Part shown: positions 28,251-38,194 of the stretch, piece by piece | Position numbering within the stretch: position 1 is the stretch's first letter | Layout: the number at the start of each line of letters is the position of its first letter | NCBI RefSeq assembly: GCF_024305035.1 | Contig: NZ_JAMWZB010000003.1 | Coordinates: 62,001-126,000 of the forward strand | Direction of reading: 5' to 3' | DNA length: 64,000 nucleotides | Source: Algoriphagus sp. | GTDB taxonomy: Bacteria > Bacteroidota > Bacteroidia > Cytophagales > Cyclobacteriaceae | Notes under the pieces: model-generated | Told to the model about the DNA's origin: nothing | What the model saw: the letters and a program-made list of their open reading frames with translations, nothing else | Database searches by the model: none | Position numbers and translations under genes: made by a program

Positions 28251-29501
28251 ATGGATAGAAAAATCGAAAAGAAAACATGGACTCCCAAACGAATCGCCGC
28301 TGCACTCGGTGGTGCCATTTTGATTGGGGGAATAATTTACCAGTTGGGCTTTGCTGATCATCGTTCTACAATGAATGTAGATAAAGAACGATTGAGTATC
28401 GGTACCGTTCAGATGGGGGAGTTTACAGATTACATTTTGGTATCTGGACAGATCGAACCTGCTCGCACAGTTTACCTGGACGCCATTGAAGGGGGAGTGG
28501 TCAATCAAGTAATCCGTGAATCGGGAGCATTGGTGAACCGGGGAGATACGATTCTCATTTTGACCAATTCCAATCTTCAATTAGATGTCATGCAGCGTGA
28601 AACCATGCTTTACGAGCAGATAAACAACCTGCGTCAGACTCGTCTACTTTTGGATCAAAATGACCTCAATCAACAAGGACAATTGGCAGAAATTGATTAT
28701 CAGATCAGCTTACTGGAGCCGCAGTATAAGCGATTTAAAGAACTCCACGAAAAAAAGTTGGTTTCCGATCGGGAATTTGAGGAGGTCAAAGAGCAGTATG
28801 ATTACAATCTTAAACGAAGAAAGCTTACCTATGCCTCCTACCGCAATGATTCGATAGCCCGCTCAATTCAGCTCAACCAACTGCGAATGTCTGAAAATCG
28901 GATGCAAGCCTCCCTAACTGGAGTTGGCAATATTCTGGACAACTTGGTTATAACTGCACCCATAGCAGGTCAGTTGGCAACCCCCGAACAGCTGGAAATT
29001 GGACAGGCAATCAATCCGGGTCAGCGCTATGGTCAGATCGATGTGTTAGACGAATTCAAGGTGAGGGTACCCGTAGATGAACTTTATTTACCTAGAATTG
29101 GACCGGGTCTGAAAGGTAATTTTTCGCTTAGCGGTAGCGAGTACGAGCTTGAAATCACTAAAATCTATCCTACGATCAACAATGGTCGTTTTGAAGTGGA
29201 CATGGAATTTACTGGTGAAAGGCCTGAAGGTATTCGGCGGGGACAAAGCGTTCGGATTCGTCTTCAGCTCGGACAAAGTGAACAAAGTTTACTGTTACCT
29301 ACGGGTGGGTTTTTCAAGGATACGGGAGGAAATTGGGTATATGTCTTCAACACTTCTGGGAATGCCGAAAAGCGAAAGATCCGATTAGGCAGAAAAAATC
29401 CAGAATTCTATGAAGTCTTAGATGGTTTGGTTGAAGGGGAAAAAGTGATTATTAGTGGGTATGAGAACTTTGGGGAAAATGAAGTGCTGGAGATGAACTA
29501 G
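28251..29501 (+). CDS. Periplasmic adaptor (HlyD/MacA family membrane fusion protein), about 416 aa
   Basis: The adaptor of a tripartite efflux system, bridging inner-membrane permease and TolC. The ATG at 28251 (MDRKIEKKTW) is followed by one transmembrane helix (about residues 14-32); the longer upstream frame would run through the promoter. Then come the first half of the lipoyl domain (EGGVVNQVIRESGALVNRGD), a helical hairpin coiled coil (about 115-215), the second lipoyl half (VITAPIAGQLATPEQLEIGQ) and beta-barrel/membrane-proximal domains. It has its own operator and promoter, and the ABC ATPase follows 297 bases on. Confidence 0.88.
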   Translation: MDRKIEKKTWTPKRIAAALGGAILIGGIIYQLGFADHRSTMNVDKERLSIGTVQMGEFTDYILVSGQIEPARTVYLDAIEGGVVNQVIRESGALVNRGDTILILTNSNLQLDVMQRETMLYEQINNLRQTRLLLDQNDLNQQGQLAEIDYQISLLEPQYKRFKELHEKKLVSDREFEEVKEQYDYNLKRRKLTYASYRNDSIARSIQLNQLRMSENRMQASLTGVGNILDNLVITAPIAGQLATPEQLEIGQAINPGQRYGQIDVLDEFKVRVPVDELYLPRIGPGLKGNFSLSGSEYELEITKIYPTINNGRFEVDMEFTGERPEGIRRGQSVRIRLQLGQSEQSLLLPTGGFFKDTGGNWVYVFNTSGNAEKRKIRLGRKNPEFYEVLDGLVEGEKVIISGYENFGENEVLEMN

Positions 29502-29798
29502 TGAGGTCTTTGTCGACCGATGGTGGATGAGCTTGAAGCCGAGATAGGATCCCTGAAGTCAATTGAATTGATAAAAATTAAGTGCTAAAAATTAACCGTT
29601 TAAAATCATGAGCTGCAAATTTGACAAGAACTATTAAACTGGGATTTGATTTGATGAATGCAACTATTTGAATAAAAAATAATAGGAACTACTGGCTTAA
29701 ATAGAATTTCATACTTGAATAAATAAAGTTATACCTAATCGAAAAATTACGCAGGATCTTCTAGACCCCTTCGGTCTGAGATCATCAATTTCTACACT
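29502..29798 (+). other. Gap between adaptor and first ATPase, with a hairpin
   Basis: No operator copy of the locus type is seen here. Just before the ATPase start, GATCT (29755-29759) and AGATC (29779-29783) enclose the stem AGACC-CCTTC-GGTCT, a hairpin that would sit 16 bases before the ATG. It could be an mRNA processing or translation-control structure. The ATPase is likely read through from the adaptor promoter. Confidence 0.45.
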
Positions 29799-30497
29799 AT
29801 GGAAAATGTCATCAAAACAGTAAATCTTCGGAAACTCTACACCACTGAAGAAGTTGAAACCACCGCCTTGGATGGGATTCAAATTGAAATCAAAAAAGGG
29901 GAGTTTGTTGCCATCATGGGACCTTCAGGTTGTGGGAAGTCCACTCTCCTCAATATTATTGGACTGCTGGACAATCCAGATGATGGTCAGTACTTCTTTT
30001 TGGATCAAGAAGTGGCCAACTATTCGGAGCGGCAGCGCTCCTCGCTGAGAAAAGGAAACATCGGGTTTGTCTTTCAAAGCTTTAACCTGATTGATGAACT
30101 CACGGTATTCGAGAACGTGGAATTGCCTTTACTTTATCTCAAAATACCATCTGAAGAACGAAAAAGGAGAGTAGAGGAGGTGCTGACACGGATGAATATC
30201 ATGCATCGGCGCAATCATTTTCCTCAACAGCTTTCCGGTGGTCAGCAACAGCGAGTTGCGATTGCCCGAGCGATTGTGGCCAAACCTTCGGTTATTCTTG
30301 CCGATGAACCGACGGGTAATTTGGATTCCAAAAATGGGGAAGAAGTAATGCGGCTTTTGGAAGAATTGAATAATGAAGGAACTACCATCGTGATGGTTAC
30401 CCACTCCCCACATGACGCTAACTATGCCCACCGAATCATCAATCTCTTCGACGGCAAGGTAGTGACTGAGAATATCCGAGAGCAGTTTCACGTGTAA
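29799..30497 (+). CDS. ABC transporter ATP-binding protein (LolD/MacB type), 232 aa
   Basis: The ATPase of the exporter. All motifs are intact: Walker [10 protein letters not shown] (41-49), Q-loop FVFQSFNL, signature [15 protein letters not shown], Walker [13 protein letters not shown] with D-loop Asp, and the H-loop VTHSPHD. It has the short LolD/FtsE form without fused permease. It precedes two permease genes and can energise the eight duplicated permeases of the locus, since each of these already contains both halves of a dimer (inference). Confidence 0.92.
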   Translation: MENVIKTVNLRKLYTTEEVETTALDGIQIEIKKGEFVAIMGPSGCGKSTLLNIIGLLDNPDDGQYFFLDQEVANYSERQRSSLRKGNIGFVFQSFNLIDELTVFENVELPLLYLKIPSEERKRRVEEVLTRMNIMHRRNHFPQQLSGGQQQRVAIARAIVAKPSVILADEPTGNLDSKNGEEVMRLLEELNNEGTTIVMVTHSPHDANYAHRIINLFDGKVVTENIREQFHV

Positions 30498-30519
30498 AAG
30501 TGGTCAATTGCCGGTCATC

Positions 30520-30559
30520 GATGTTTGATGAATGGGGTTTACCTCCTTCATCGAACATC
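30520..30559 (+). repeat. 13-base-pair hairpin between the ATPase and the first permease
   Basis: Bases 30520-30532 pair with 30547-30559 (13 pairs, one G-T wobble), loop of 14 bases. There is no T-run, so it is not a typical terminator. It lies between two genes whose products would be needed in different amounts and may set mRNA stability. It falls inside the over-long upstream reading frame, which argues for the ATG at 30612. Confidence 0.55.
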
Positions 30560-30611
30560 CTACACCAGTCTATTTTTTAGGCCGACTCCTAACTCCCTTA
30601 ACCATCCCTCT

Positions 30612-32972
30612 ATGTTCTCCCACTACCTTCTTCTTGCCCTTCGAAATTTTACCAAATTCAAGTCCATTTTTGCTATTAATCTTTTGGGGTTGACCTTGGG
30701 ATTGACGACTGTGATTTTGATTTCACTTTGGGTCAAGGATGAACTAAGCATCAAGCGCCATCACGAGCATGCTGACAGAATATATTCTGTCATGACTAAT
30801 CATGATAATTCGGGAGGTAAAGTAACCTGGAATCTCACTCCTGCAAAGATGCCTGAAGAGCTGAAGGCAGATTTTCCACAGGTCGAATTCGCCTCTGGGA
30901 TTTCACCATTTATCAAAGGGATGTCCTTCCAACGAGAGAACGAGAAAATCGAAGCAGAAGGGTACTTTGTGGACCAGGATTTTTTGCAAATTTTCAGTCA
31001 TGAGATGTTGTTGGGTAATCGTTCCAAAGCGCTTTCTGGTATCAATTCCATAGTATTGTCTGAGTCTATGGCCAATGCCCTCTTCGGCTCCGCACAACTT
31101 GCTATTGGAAAATCGCTGAAATGGCAAATTTTTGATTTTGGCAATGAGGTCGAAGTAACCGGGGTATATCAAGATTTTGGTCCCTTTGATGTTGAAAAGC
31201 CTCAGTTTTTGATGGCATATCCCTTTTTCTTAAAGATGCTTGGTGATGGGGTACATTGGGACAATTACAACACGTCCACCGTTTTATTACTTCGTGAAGG
31301 AACGGATATCGATTCATTTAATGCGCAAATAGCCCATTTCATAAAGGACCGAGCAGAGGGGTCTAATGTTACTCCTTTCCTGCAGCTATTTGCCGACACG
31401 TATTTGTACGGTAATTATGAAGATGGAGAAGTTGCCGGAGGACGCATCGATTACATCTGGCTTTTTTCCGGAATTGCATTGTTCATTCTTGTTATTGCCT
31501 GCATCAACTTTATGAACCTGTCTACGGCCAGATCTGTGGCTAGAGCCAAGGAAATCGGAGTAAAAAAGTCCATGGGCGCTTCCCGGATGGGGATTTTTGG
31601 GCAATTTATGGTGGAATCGTTGGTCTTGACATTTTTGGCTCTGATCAGTTCAGTTTTGGTAGTCTACCTCCTCTTGCCTTGGCTAGGTCAACTTACATTG
31701 AAGGAATTAAGCCTAGAACTTGACCTAGAAGTAATCCTGATTCTGATGGCCATTTGGGCGGTTACCAGTTTAATTGCTGGGGTCTACCCATCTCTTTATA
31801 TATCCCGATTCAAGCCTGTTCAAATTTTAAAAAGCAACCTAAAAGGAAGTATAGGTGAGTTGCTAGCCAGAAAAGGATTGGTCGTTTTTCAATTTGGAAT
31901 ATCCATGTTGCTGATTGTTGGAGTAGTGGTAATTGGCAAGCAGATGAATTATATCCAAAATCAGAATCTCGGATATAATCAATCCCATCTAGTGAAAATC
32001 CCTTCAGAGTCTATCCCCAAATCTCAGATAACGACTCTTTTGGATCAAATCAAAGCCATTCCCGGAGTAGAGAACGCCTCCAGTTTAACCCATCCTTTGG
32101 TTGGATTGGCAAGCTCAACGATAGGCTTGAACTGGGAAGGAAAAAATCCAGATGAGCAGGTGAAGTTTGAAAATATCTCAGTGAATATGGGATTAATTGA
32201 GACGATGGGCTTTGAATTGATTTCGGGCAGGTCTTTTTCTGCTGAGTATGGGCAAGAACAGACTAAGTTGATTCTCAATGAGTCAGCAGTCAAAATCATT
32301 GGTTTTGAAGAGCCGATTGGTCAATTGGTTAACCTGTGGGGGGAGGATATGGAAATAGTCGGAGTGGTAAAGGATTTTCATTTTGAATCACTAAAAGAAA
32401 CGGTAAAACCTGCCTTTATCAAGTATGATCCGGATTTCGCCCAAAACATCATGGTTCGAATTCAATCCGAAAATCAGGCAAAAACTCTCGCAGGGATTGC
32501 TAATGTCTTTCAGCATCTTCTTGGTCAAAAACCTTCCATTTCCTTTATGGATGAATCCTATCAAACGCTCTATGACCAAGAGCAGCGCGTGGCCTCGCTT
32601 GCGGAGTATTTTGGGGTTATGGCCATCTTTTTATCCTGCCTTGGGCTATTTGGCTTAGCTGCCTTCACTGCTGAAAATCGGAAAAAAGAAATTGGAGTAC
32701 GAAAAGTTTTGGGAGCCTCCATCGGTGGGATTTTAAACCTGATCGCATTTGATTTTATCAAACTGGTTTCGTTGGCGATTCTGCTGGTACTTCCAATAGC
32801 CTGGTATCTTGCTCAATCCTGGTTGGAAACCTATGCTTTCCAAACCAACCTGAGCTGGTGGATTTTTGCCGGGTCAGGGCTGCTATTGGTGCTTGTGGCT
32901 TTGGTTACTGTAGGTTTTCAAGCATTTAAAGCAGCATCCGCAAATCCAGTTCATTCCCTTCGAAATGAGTAA
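30612..32972 (+). CDS. Duplicated MacB/FtsX-type ABC permease 1, about 786 aa
   Basis: Two tandem MacB-like halves, each a membrane helix, a large periplasmic MacB_PCD domain and a three-helix FtsX domain; the protein therefore forms a complete transmembrane pair alone. The coupling motifs facing the ATPase are RAKEIGVKKSMGA in the first FtsX domain and KKEIGVRKVLGA in the second. The ATG at 30612 (MFSHYLLLALRNFTKFKS) is chosen because other permeases begin the same way (a short basic helix xxNYxKxALRN); the upstream ATG at 30525 runs through a hairpin. No operator copy lies in front, so it belongs to the adaptor/ATPase unit. Confidence 0.88.
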   Translation: MFSHYLLLALRNFTKFKSIFAINLLGLTLGLTTVILISLWVKDELSIKRHHEHADRIYSVMTNHDNSGGKVTWNLTPAKMPEELKADFPQVEFASGISPFIKGMSFQRENEKIEAEGYFVDQDFLQIFSHEMLLGNRSKALSGINSIVLSESMANALFGSAQLAIGKSLKWQIFDFGNEVEVTGVYQDFGPFDVEKPQFLMAYPFFLKMLGDGVHWDNYNTSTVLLLREGTDIDSFNAQIAHFIKDRAEGSNVTPFLQLFADTYLYGNYEDGEVAGGRIDYIWLFSGIALFILVIACINFMNLSTARSVARAKEIGVKKSMGASRMGIFGQFMVESLVLTFLALISSVLVVYLLLPWLGQLTLKELSLELDLEVILILMAIWAVTSLIAGVYPSLYISRFKPVQILKSNLKGSIGELLARKGLVVFQFGISMLLIVGVVVIGKQMNYIQNQNLGYNQSHLVKIPSESIPKSQITTLLDQIKAIPGVENASSLTHPLVGLASSTIGLNWEGKNPDEQVKFENISVNMGLIETMGFELISGRSFSAEYGQEQTKLILNESAVKIIGFEEPIGQLVNLWGEDMEIVGVVKDFHFESLKETVKPAFIKYDPDFAQNIMVRIQSENQAKTLAGIANVFQHLLGQKPSISFMDESYQTLYDQEQRVASLAEYFGVMAIFLSCLGLFGLAAFTAENRKKEIGVRKVLGASIGGILNLIAFDFIKLVSLAILLVLPIAWYLAQSWLETYAFQTNLSWWIFAGSGLLLVLVALVTVGFQAFKAASANPVHSLRNE

Positions 32973-33026
32973 AAAAGCTAGCTATACCAAAGGTTTATTA
33001 GAAACCAACCTTAACTATCCAACATT

Positions 33027-35396
33027 ATGTTCGCTAATTATCTAAAAATCGCACTTAGAGGCTTTGCCAAACACAGACTGACTTTCTTTATTAACACTTT
33101 GGGACTTTCACTTGGTCTTTGGGCGGCCATTTTGATTGGCTTATGGATTAAGAGTGAATTTGAAAAGGGGAGAGGCCTTGCTGAGTCTGATCAAGTATTC
33201 CGGGTCATGGAACATCAATTCTACGGGGATCAAGTGTTTACTATTCCTTCCACTCCTGGGATTTTGGCTGAAGCCATGAAAGAAAACCTAACTGAAGTCG
33301 AGCATGCTGCAACCTATACCTGGAATGAAGAGCATTTATTTGTTCATCGGGAAAATAAAATCAAATTAACGGGTTTGTATGCTGGGCCGGATTATCTAAA
33401 CATTTTTCAATTTCCTTTACTTGCCGGAAACCGTAATTCGGTACTCACAGATAAGTCCCATATCGTTTTAACCGAGTCTGCGGCGATTAAATTGTTTGGA
33501 ACCTTAGATGCATTGGGGGAACAAGTGGAATTGGTTTCAAATGAGGGAAAAGAGCTATATCTGGTTGAAGGAATTTTGGCAGACCCAGGAGAAAAGGCGG
33601 AGACCAATTTTGAATACATTCTGCCCTATCAGGTAATTTTCGATAAGCCCTATAATGATTGGCTCAAGCACTGGGGAAACAATGGGCCGAGTACCATCCT
33701 AAAACTCCGGAAGGGAACGGACCCGGAAAAATTTTCAGCCTCGATCAAAAATTTCATCAAGGATCGAATGGAGGGGGTAAATACGGAATTATTCGTTTTT
33801 CCCCAAAGTGACATGTATCTCTACGGTTCATGGAAGGATGGGATTTTACAAGAAGGAAGAATCAAAACGGTCAAGCTTTTTGCCCTGATAGGCTTTTTTA
33901 TTCTCCTTATTGCTTGCATTAATTTTATGAATCTCTCAACTGCCAAGTCTCAAAAAAGGGCTAAGGAAGTAGGGGTTAGAAAGGTTTCCGGAGCGGACCG
34001 GAAGTCATTGATTTATCAATTTTTGAGCGAATCCTTAATAATTACTTTGTTTTCAGGAGTTTTATCTTTACTTCTGGTACAGGCTACGTTACCGGTATTT
34101 AATCAGCTAACTGGGAAAACCCTGATGATTCCATTTTTCCAACTTGAATTTTGGCTTCAGCTTTTTGGAATCCTGTTATTCACCGGCTTGGTAGCTGGAA
34201 GCTATCCAGCATTTTATCTTTCGGCTACCAAGGTGGTTTCTGTATTTAAAAATCATTTGACAGGAAGCAAGCATGTAGTTTTCGCTAGAAAAGGATTGGT
34301 TTTGTTTCAATTTATTTTGGCCACGGGATTGATTCTTTCCACGGTGGTAATCTTTCAGCAGATCAACTATGCGCTCAATCAGGACTTGGGTTATGAAAAA
34401 GATCAGTTGATATCGGTATCCCTAGAAGGTCAATTACTTGAAAAGTATGAAATTTTCAAAAGTCGAATCGAATCTATTCCAGAGGTCGGCTCGATGTCGA
34501 GAGCTCTGCACAGCATGATGGGGAGAAACAATAATACAGGTGGAGTAGATTGGGAAGGAAAGGATCCAGACTTCAATGCGTTGTTTGAGCGATTTCGGGT
34601 AGATTATGATTTTTTGGAAACCATGGGAATGAAGCTGGTCAGCGGAGAAGATTTTTCAAGAGAAAAAGGTTCGGATTCAATTAGTGCAGTTATTTTAAAC
34701 GAAAAGGCCTTTCAAATTATCACCCAAAATAATCCCGAAAACCGATCAGTGAATATCAACGGAGAGGAGCGGGAAGTAATAGGAGTAGTCAAGGATTTTC
34801 ACTTCCAAAGTCTGCATGAAGCCATGGAGCCTGCATTTATTGTTCTTGAGCCTCAATATGCTGAAAATGCTTTTATCCGAGTGAAATCAGGCGATATGCA
34901 ACAGACTTTGGCCTCCATACAACAAGTAGCCGAGGAACTAAACCCCTTGTTTCCATTTAGCTATCAGTTCATGGATGATAATTATGCACGAATGTACCAG
35001 GACGATGTTCGTCTTCGAGACTTGGCCCAATACTTTAGCCTGTTAACCATTTTGATTTCCTGCTTAGGATTATTGGGACTTTCGGCTCATGTGGCCGAGC
35101 AGAAAACCAAGGAAATTGGCATAAGAAAAGTTCTGGGAGCCTCTACCTGGTCGATTTTGACCGTGATCAATCGTGAGTTTATTTCCATTGTCGTCTTGTC
35201 GATAATCATCGGTTCTGCGCTCGCTTTTTGGCTTATGCAGGATTGGTTGAAGGGATATGCCTATCGGATTGAATTTGAGTGGTGGTTTATTCCTTTTGCT
35301 GCGGGCGTAATTCTCGGAATTGCTTTGCTGACGGTGGGCATTCAATCTTTTAGGGCTGCTCGCTCCAATCCCGTTCATGCAATCAAATCAGAATAG
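33027..35396 (+). CDS. Duplicated MacB/FtsX-type ABC permease 2, 789 aa
   Basis: Same two-halved architecture. First FtsX domain: ACINFMNLSTAKS then RAKEVGVRKVSGA; second: KEIGIRKVLGA. Ends NPVHAIKSE, the common tail of the set. It begins 54 bases after permease 1 with no operator or terminator between, so the two are cotranscribed. The periplasmic domains differ strongly from those of permease 1 while the membrane and coupling segments are alike, as expected if the periplasmic parts set the substrate or partner. Confidence 0.88.
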   Translation: MFANYLKIALRGFAKHRLTFFINTLGLSLGLWAAILIGLWIKSEFEKGRGLAESDQVFRVMEHQFYGDQVFTIPSTPGILAEAMKENLTEVEHAATYTWNEEHLFVHRENKIKLTGLYAGPDYLNIFQFPLLAGNRNSVLTDKSHIVLTESAAIKLFGTLDALGEQVELVSNEGKELYLVEGILADPGEKAETNFEYILPYQVIFDKPYNDWLKHWGNNGPSTILKLRKGTDPEKFSASIKNFIKDRMEGVNTELFVFPQSDMYLYGSWKDGILQEGRIKTVKLFALIGFFILLIACINFMNLSTAKSQKRAKEVGVRKVSGADRKSLIYQFLSESLIITLFSGVLSLLLVQATLPVFNQLTGKTLMIPFFQLEFWLQLFGILLFTGLVAGSYPAFYLSATKVVSVFKNHLTGSKHVVFARKGLVLFQFILATGLILSTVVIFQQINYALNQDLGYEKDQLISVSLEGQLLEKYEIFKSRIESIPEVGSMSRALHSMMGRNNNTGGVDWEGKDPDFNALFERFRVDYDFLETMGMKLVSGEDFSREKGSDSISAVILNEKAFQIITQNNPENRSVNINGEEREVIGVVKDFHFQSLHEAMEPAFIVLEPQYAENAFIRVKSGDMQQTLASIQQVAEELNPLFPFSYQFMDDNYARMYQDDVRLRDLAQYFSLLTILISCLGLLGLSAHVAEQKTKEIGIRKVLGASTWSILTVINREFISIVVLSIIIGSALAFWLMQDWLKGYAYRIEFEWWFIPFAAGVILGIALLTVGIQSFRAARSNPVHAIKSE

Positions 35397-35417
35397 ATTC
35401 AATGAATTTAATGATGT

Positions 35418-35519
35418 TGTCCGAATGCGACCAAAGTTAGCCCATAATGAACAGTTGATAGGAAACGAATCCACTTCAGAGGTGTGGAGAGGTAGGTTTT
35501 CGATCGGTATAAAACCTGT
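35418..35519 (+). promoter_or_regulatory. Operator and sigma-54-like promoter of permease 3 (copy 2)
   Basis: Operator: TGTCCG (35418-35423), N4, CGACCA (35428-35433), N4, TAGCCC (35438-35443); the third hexamer is weak. After 62 bases CGGTAT begins at 35505, with CCTGT at positions 11-15. The ATG is 60 bases after the element start, at 35565. Confidence 0.5.
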
Positions 35520-35564
35520 ATAAAAACTCTTGATTCTGTAGAATTTGTAAATCAAAACGAGGCC

Positions 35565-37991
35565 ATGCTAAAAAACTACTTCAAAATTGTCTTCAGAAAT
35601 GCCAAGAAGCATCCCATGTATGTGTTAATCAATCTAATTGGATTGGCTATCGGGATGGCGGTGAGTATTGTGATTTTATTATACGTTCAGTTCGAATTGA
35701 GCTATGATCGTTTTCATCCGGATGCGGATCGGATTTTTAGGGTATCTCGGGCCTGGTATAATCCTGATGGAGATATCAGTCTTCACCTTGGGCATACCGC
35801 TCCGCCATTTGGGCCTTTGATCCAATCGGATTTTCCTGAAGAGGTAGAATACGCCGCCAGGCTATTCAATTTTGATCCCTTGATTAAGTCAGGAGGAAAT
35901 GCCTTTGAAGAGGAGCGTTTCTTTTTTACAGATCCCGAGGCATTCGATGTGTTTGGCTGGGAAATCATCGAAGGGGAGGGTAAATCTGCTATGGATCAGG
36001 CCGATGGCTTGGTGATTACAGAGACTACAGCAAAACGCTATTTTGGAGAGGAGTCTCCTATTGGGAAGGAGCTATTGGCTGATTTAGCAGGTCAAGAAGT
36101 CACTTTTCAAGTAAGAGGAGTGATGAGAGATATTCCCGAAAACTCCCATTTTCATGTGGATTTTTTGGCTTCCATGGTTCCGGTGGTTCAATTTTATGGT
36201 GGATTGGAAGCTTTTATGTCTAATTATGGATCAAATAATTTTTCCACGTTTATCAAATTAAATCCGGGAGTAGACCATCAAGAATTTGAAGCCAAACTAC
36301 CCGGATTGATTGACCGTCATATGGGGCCTAATCAGGCTGGGATTCCGGCTTCCAAGGGAACTCAATTGAAGCTTTGGCCCATTACTGATGTTCACCTATA
36401 TTCAAATCTAGACTCTGAAATCGAACCCAATGGGAATATCGATTATGTTTATACCTACCTAGCGATAGCGTTTTTTATATTGTTGATTGCTTGTATCAAT
36501 TTTATGAACCTGTCCACAGCACGCTCTTCCTTAAGATCTCTGGAGGTTGGGATTCGAAAAGTTATGGGAGCGGATCGAGGACTTTTAGTCCGGCAGTTTT
36601 TGGGTGAATCATTTGTGATGACCCTGCTTGCCATGGTTTTGGCTATTGTACTGACACTGTTGTTTTTACCCTTTTTCGGGGATTTTGTCGAAAGACCCCT
36701 TCGATTGGATTTGATTTCAAACCCTGAATACCTATTGGGTTTTATTGGAATAATAATTTTTGTCGGCCTGATTTCAGGGAGTTACCCGGCGTTGTTTTTA
36801 TCAGGTTTTAGACCAGCCCGAGTCCTGAAGGGTGCGCTGAAAGCGGGTAAAGTCCACGAGCGCTTTCGATCATTTTTGGTAGTGGGTCAGTTTGCGATCT
36901 CGGTGATGCTTATTGTGGCGGTTTTGGTTGTGGTCCGGCAACTAGATTACATGCAGAATAAGGACTTGGGATTTGAAAAAGAAGATATTCTAGTCTTACC
37001 GAGCAACTCTCAAATCAACGAAAATTATCTCATTATTAAGGATCGACTTGAAAATCACCCGGGAATCCAATCAGTTTCGGTTTCGAGTAGAGTGCCCTCA
37101 GGGAGACTTTTGGATTCCCAAGGAGTCAGCGCAGAAGTCAATGACGAACTTTCACAAATTAACCTTAGGATTGCAGACATTCATGTGGGGCATAATTTTT
37201 TGGATACTTATGGAATCGACATCGTAGCCGGAAGGTCATTTGACTATCAGCTAGCCTCAGATTCCACGGAAGCTTTTGTACTGAATGAAACAGCCATTCG
37301 AGAGGTAGGCTGGTCAAGTCCGGAGGAAGCAATCGGCAAACAGTTTATTTACGGTAATCGAAGAGGCTTTGTCACAGGAGTGATGAAGGATTTTCATTTC
37401 GAAAGTCTCCATCAACCCATTGTGCCCATTGTGTTTATGATCTCCCAAGACAGAAATAACCAGATCAGTATCAAAATTGATGCAGCCCAACGAGATCAGG
37501 TTTTGGCCTATTTGCAAGGAGAATGGTCCCAATTCAGACCTGACTTTCCTTTTGAGCCACTTTTTGTGGATGAGGGATTCAATCGTCAATATGAATCTGA
37601 GTCCAGGGTGAGGACCATTTTCACGTTCTTTTCCGTGTTGGCAATTTTAATTTCCGTTTTGGGACTTTTGGGCTTGGTTACATTTGCTACCGAGCAAAGG
37701 ACCCGAGAAATCGGCATCCGAAAGGTAATGGGAGCTGAGACGGCCAATATTTTGGTTTTGCTGGGAAAAGATTTTCTTAAACTGGTGGGTATCGGATTTT
37801 TGATTGCTATTCCCATTTCCTGGTTTGGGATGAATACCTGGTTGGAGGATTTTGCCTATCGAATCGGGATTCCTTGGACCGTATTCCTTTGGGCGGGACT
37901 GGTAGCCGGGTTGATTGCCACAATAACGGTAGCTTCTCAGACCCTCAAAGCCGCTTGGTCTAATCCGGTAAAAAGTATCAAAAGTGAATAG
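35565..37991 (+). CDS. Duplicated MacB/FtsX-type ABC permease 3, 808 aa
   Basis: Two MacB_PCD/FtsX halves. First coupling motif SLEVGIRKVMGA after ACINFMNLSTARS, second TREIGIRKVMGA. Ends NPVKSIKSE. It is preceded by its own operator and promoter copy and followed by another, so it is probably a single-gene unit. Function in transport of an unknown periplasmic or envelope substrate is inferred from the family and from the adaptor and TolC genes of the locus. Confidence 0.88.
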   Translation: MLKNYFKIVFRNAKKHPMYVLINLIGLAIGMAVSIVILLYVQFELSYDRFHPDADRIFRVSRAWYNPDGDISLHLGHTAPPFGPLIQSDFPEEVEYAARLFNFDPLIKSGGNAFEEERFFFTDPEAFDVFGWEIIEGEGKSAMDQADGLVITETTAKRYFGEESPIGKELLADLAGQEVTFQVRGVMRDIPENSHFHVDFLASMVPVVQFYGGLEAFMSNYGSNNFSTFIKLNPGVDHQEFEAKLPGLIDRHMGPNQAGIPASKGTQLKLWPITDVHLYSNLDSEIEPNGNIDYVYTYLAIAFFILLIACINFMNLSTARSSLRSLEVGIRKVMGADRGLLVRQFLGESFVMTLLAMVLAIVLTLLFLPFFGDFVERPLRLDLISNPEYLLGFIGIIIFVGLISGSYPALFLSGFRPARVLKGALKAGKVHERFRSFLVVGQFAISVMLIVAVLVVVRQLDYMQNKDLGFEKEDILVLPSNSQINENYLIIKDRLENHPGIQSVSVSSRVPSGRLLDSQGVSAEVNDELSQINLRIADIHVGHNFLDTYGIDIVAGRSFDYQLASDSTEAFVLNETAIREVGWSSPEEAIGKQFIYGNRRGFVTGVMKDFHFESLHQPIVPIVFMISQDRNNQISIKIDAAQRDQVLAYLQGEWSQFRPDFPFEPLFVDEGFNRQYESESRVRTIFTFFSVLAILISVLGLLGLVTFATEQRTREIGIRKVMGAETANILVLLGKDFLKLVGIGFLIAIPISWFGMNTWLEDFAYRIGIPWTVFLWAGLVAGLIATITVASQTLKAAWSNPVKSIKSE

Positions 37992-38054
37992 AATTAATAG
38001 GGAGTAAGGGCTTGAGATTGAGTCGAGTTTTATTTTTGGTTCAGGTTTTATATT

Positions 38055-38157
38055 TGACCGAAATCGATCGAAATTGTTCGAAAATCAGGAGACTTGATTT
38101 TTCAAGATGCCCCAAATTTAGAAATTGGGGCATTTTTGATTTGGCTTGATTTTGATT
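38055..38157 (+). promoter_or_regulatory. Operator and sigma-54-like promoter of permease 4 (copy 3)
   Basis: Operator: TGACCG (38055-38060), N4, CGATCG (38065-38070), N4, TGTTCG (38075-38080). After 62 bases TGGCTT begins at 38142, with TTTGA at positions 10-14; the -12 part is the weakest of the set. A terminator hairpin lies between operator and promoter. The ATG is at 38195. Confidence 0.6.
38109..38137 (+). terminator. Intrinsic terminator between operator and promoter of permease 4
   Basis: GCCCCAA (38109-38115) pairs with TTGGGGC (38125-38131), extended by ATTT/AAAT pairs, and is followed by five T. It would end transcripts of permease 3 immediately before the promoter of permease 4. 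Confidence 0.65.
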
Positions 38158-38194
38158 TAATCCAAAAGAAGAAATCATATTCAATTTAAGTCAT

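Noticed and set aside
29692-29707. TGGCTT before the first ATPase as a separate promoter
   Set aside because: No hexamers at the expected distance, and the -12 part does not fit; read-through from the adaptor promoter is simpler.
30509-30534. A possible seventh operator before permease 1 (TGCCGG-N4-CGATGT-N4-TGAATG)
   Set aside because: Too many mismatches and no TGGCAY-like element 60-62 bases downstream; the sequence is better explained by the hairpin at 30520-30559.
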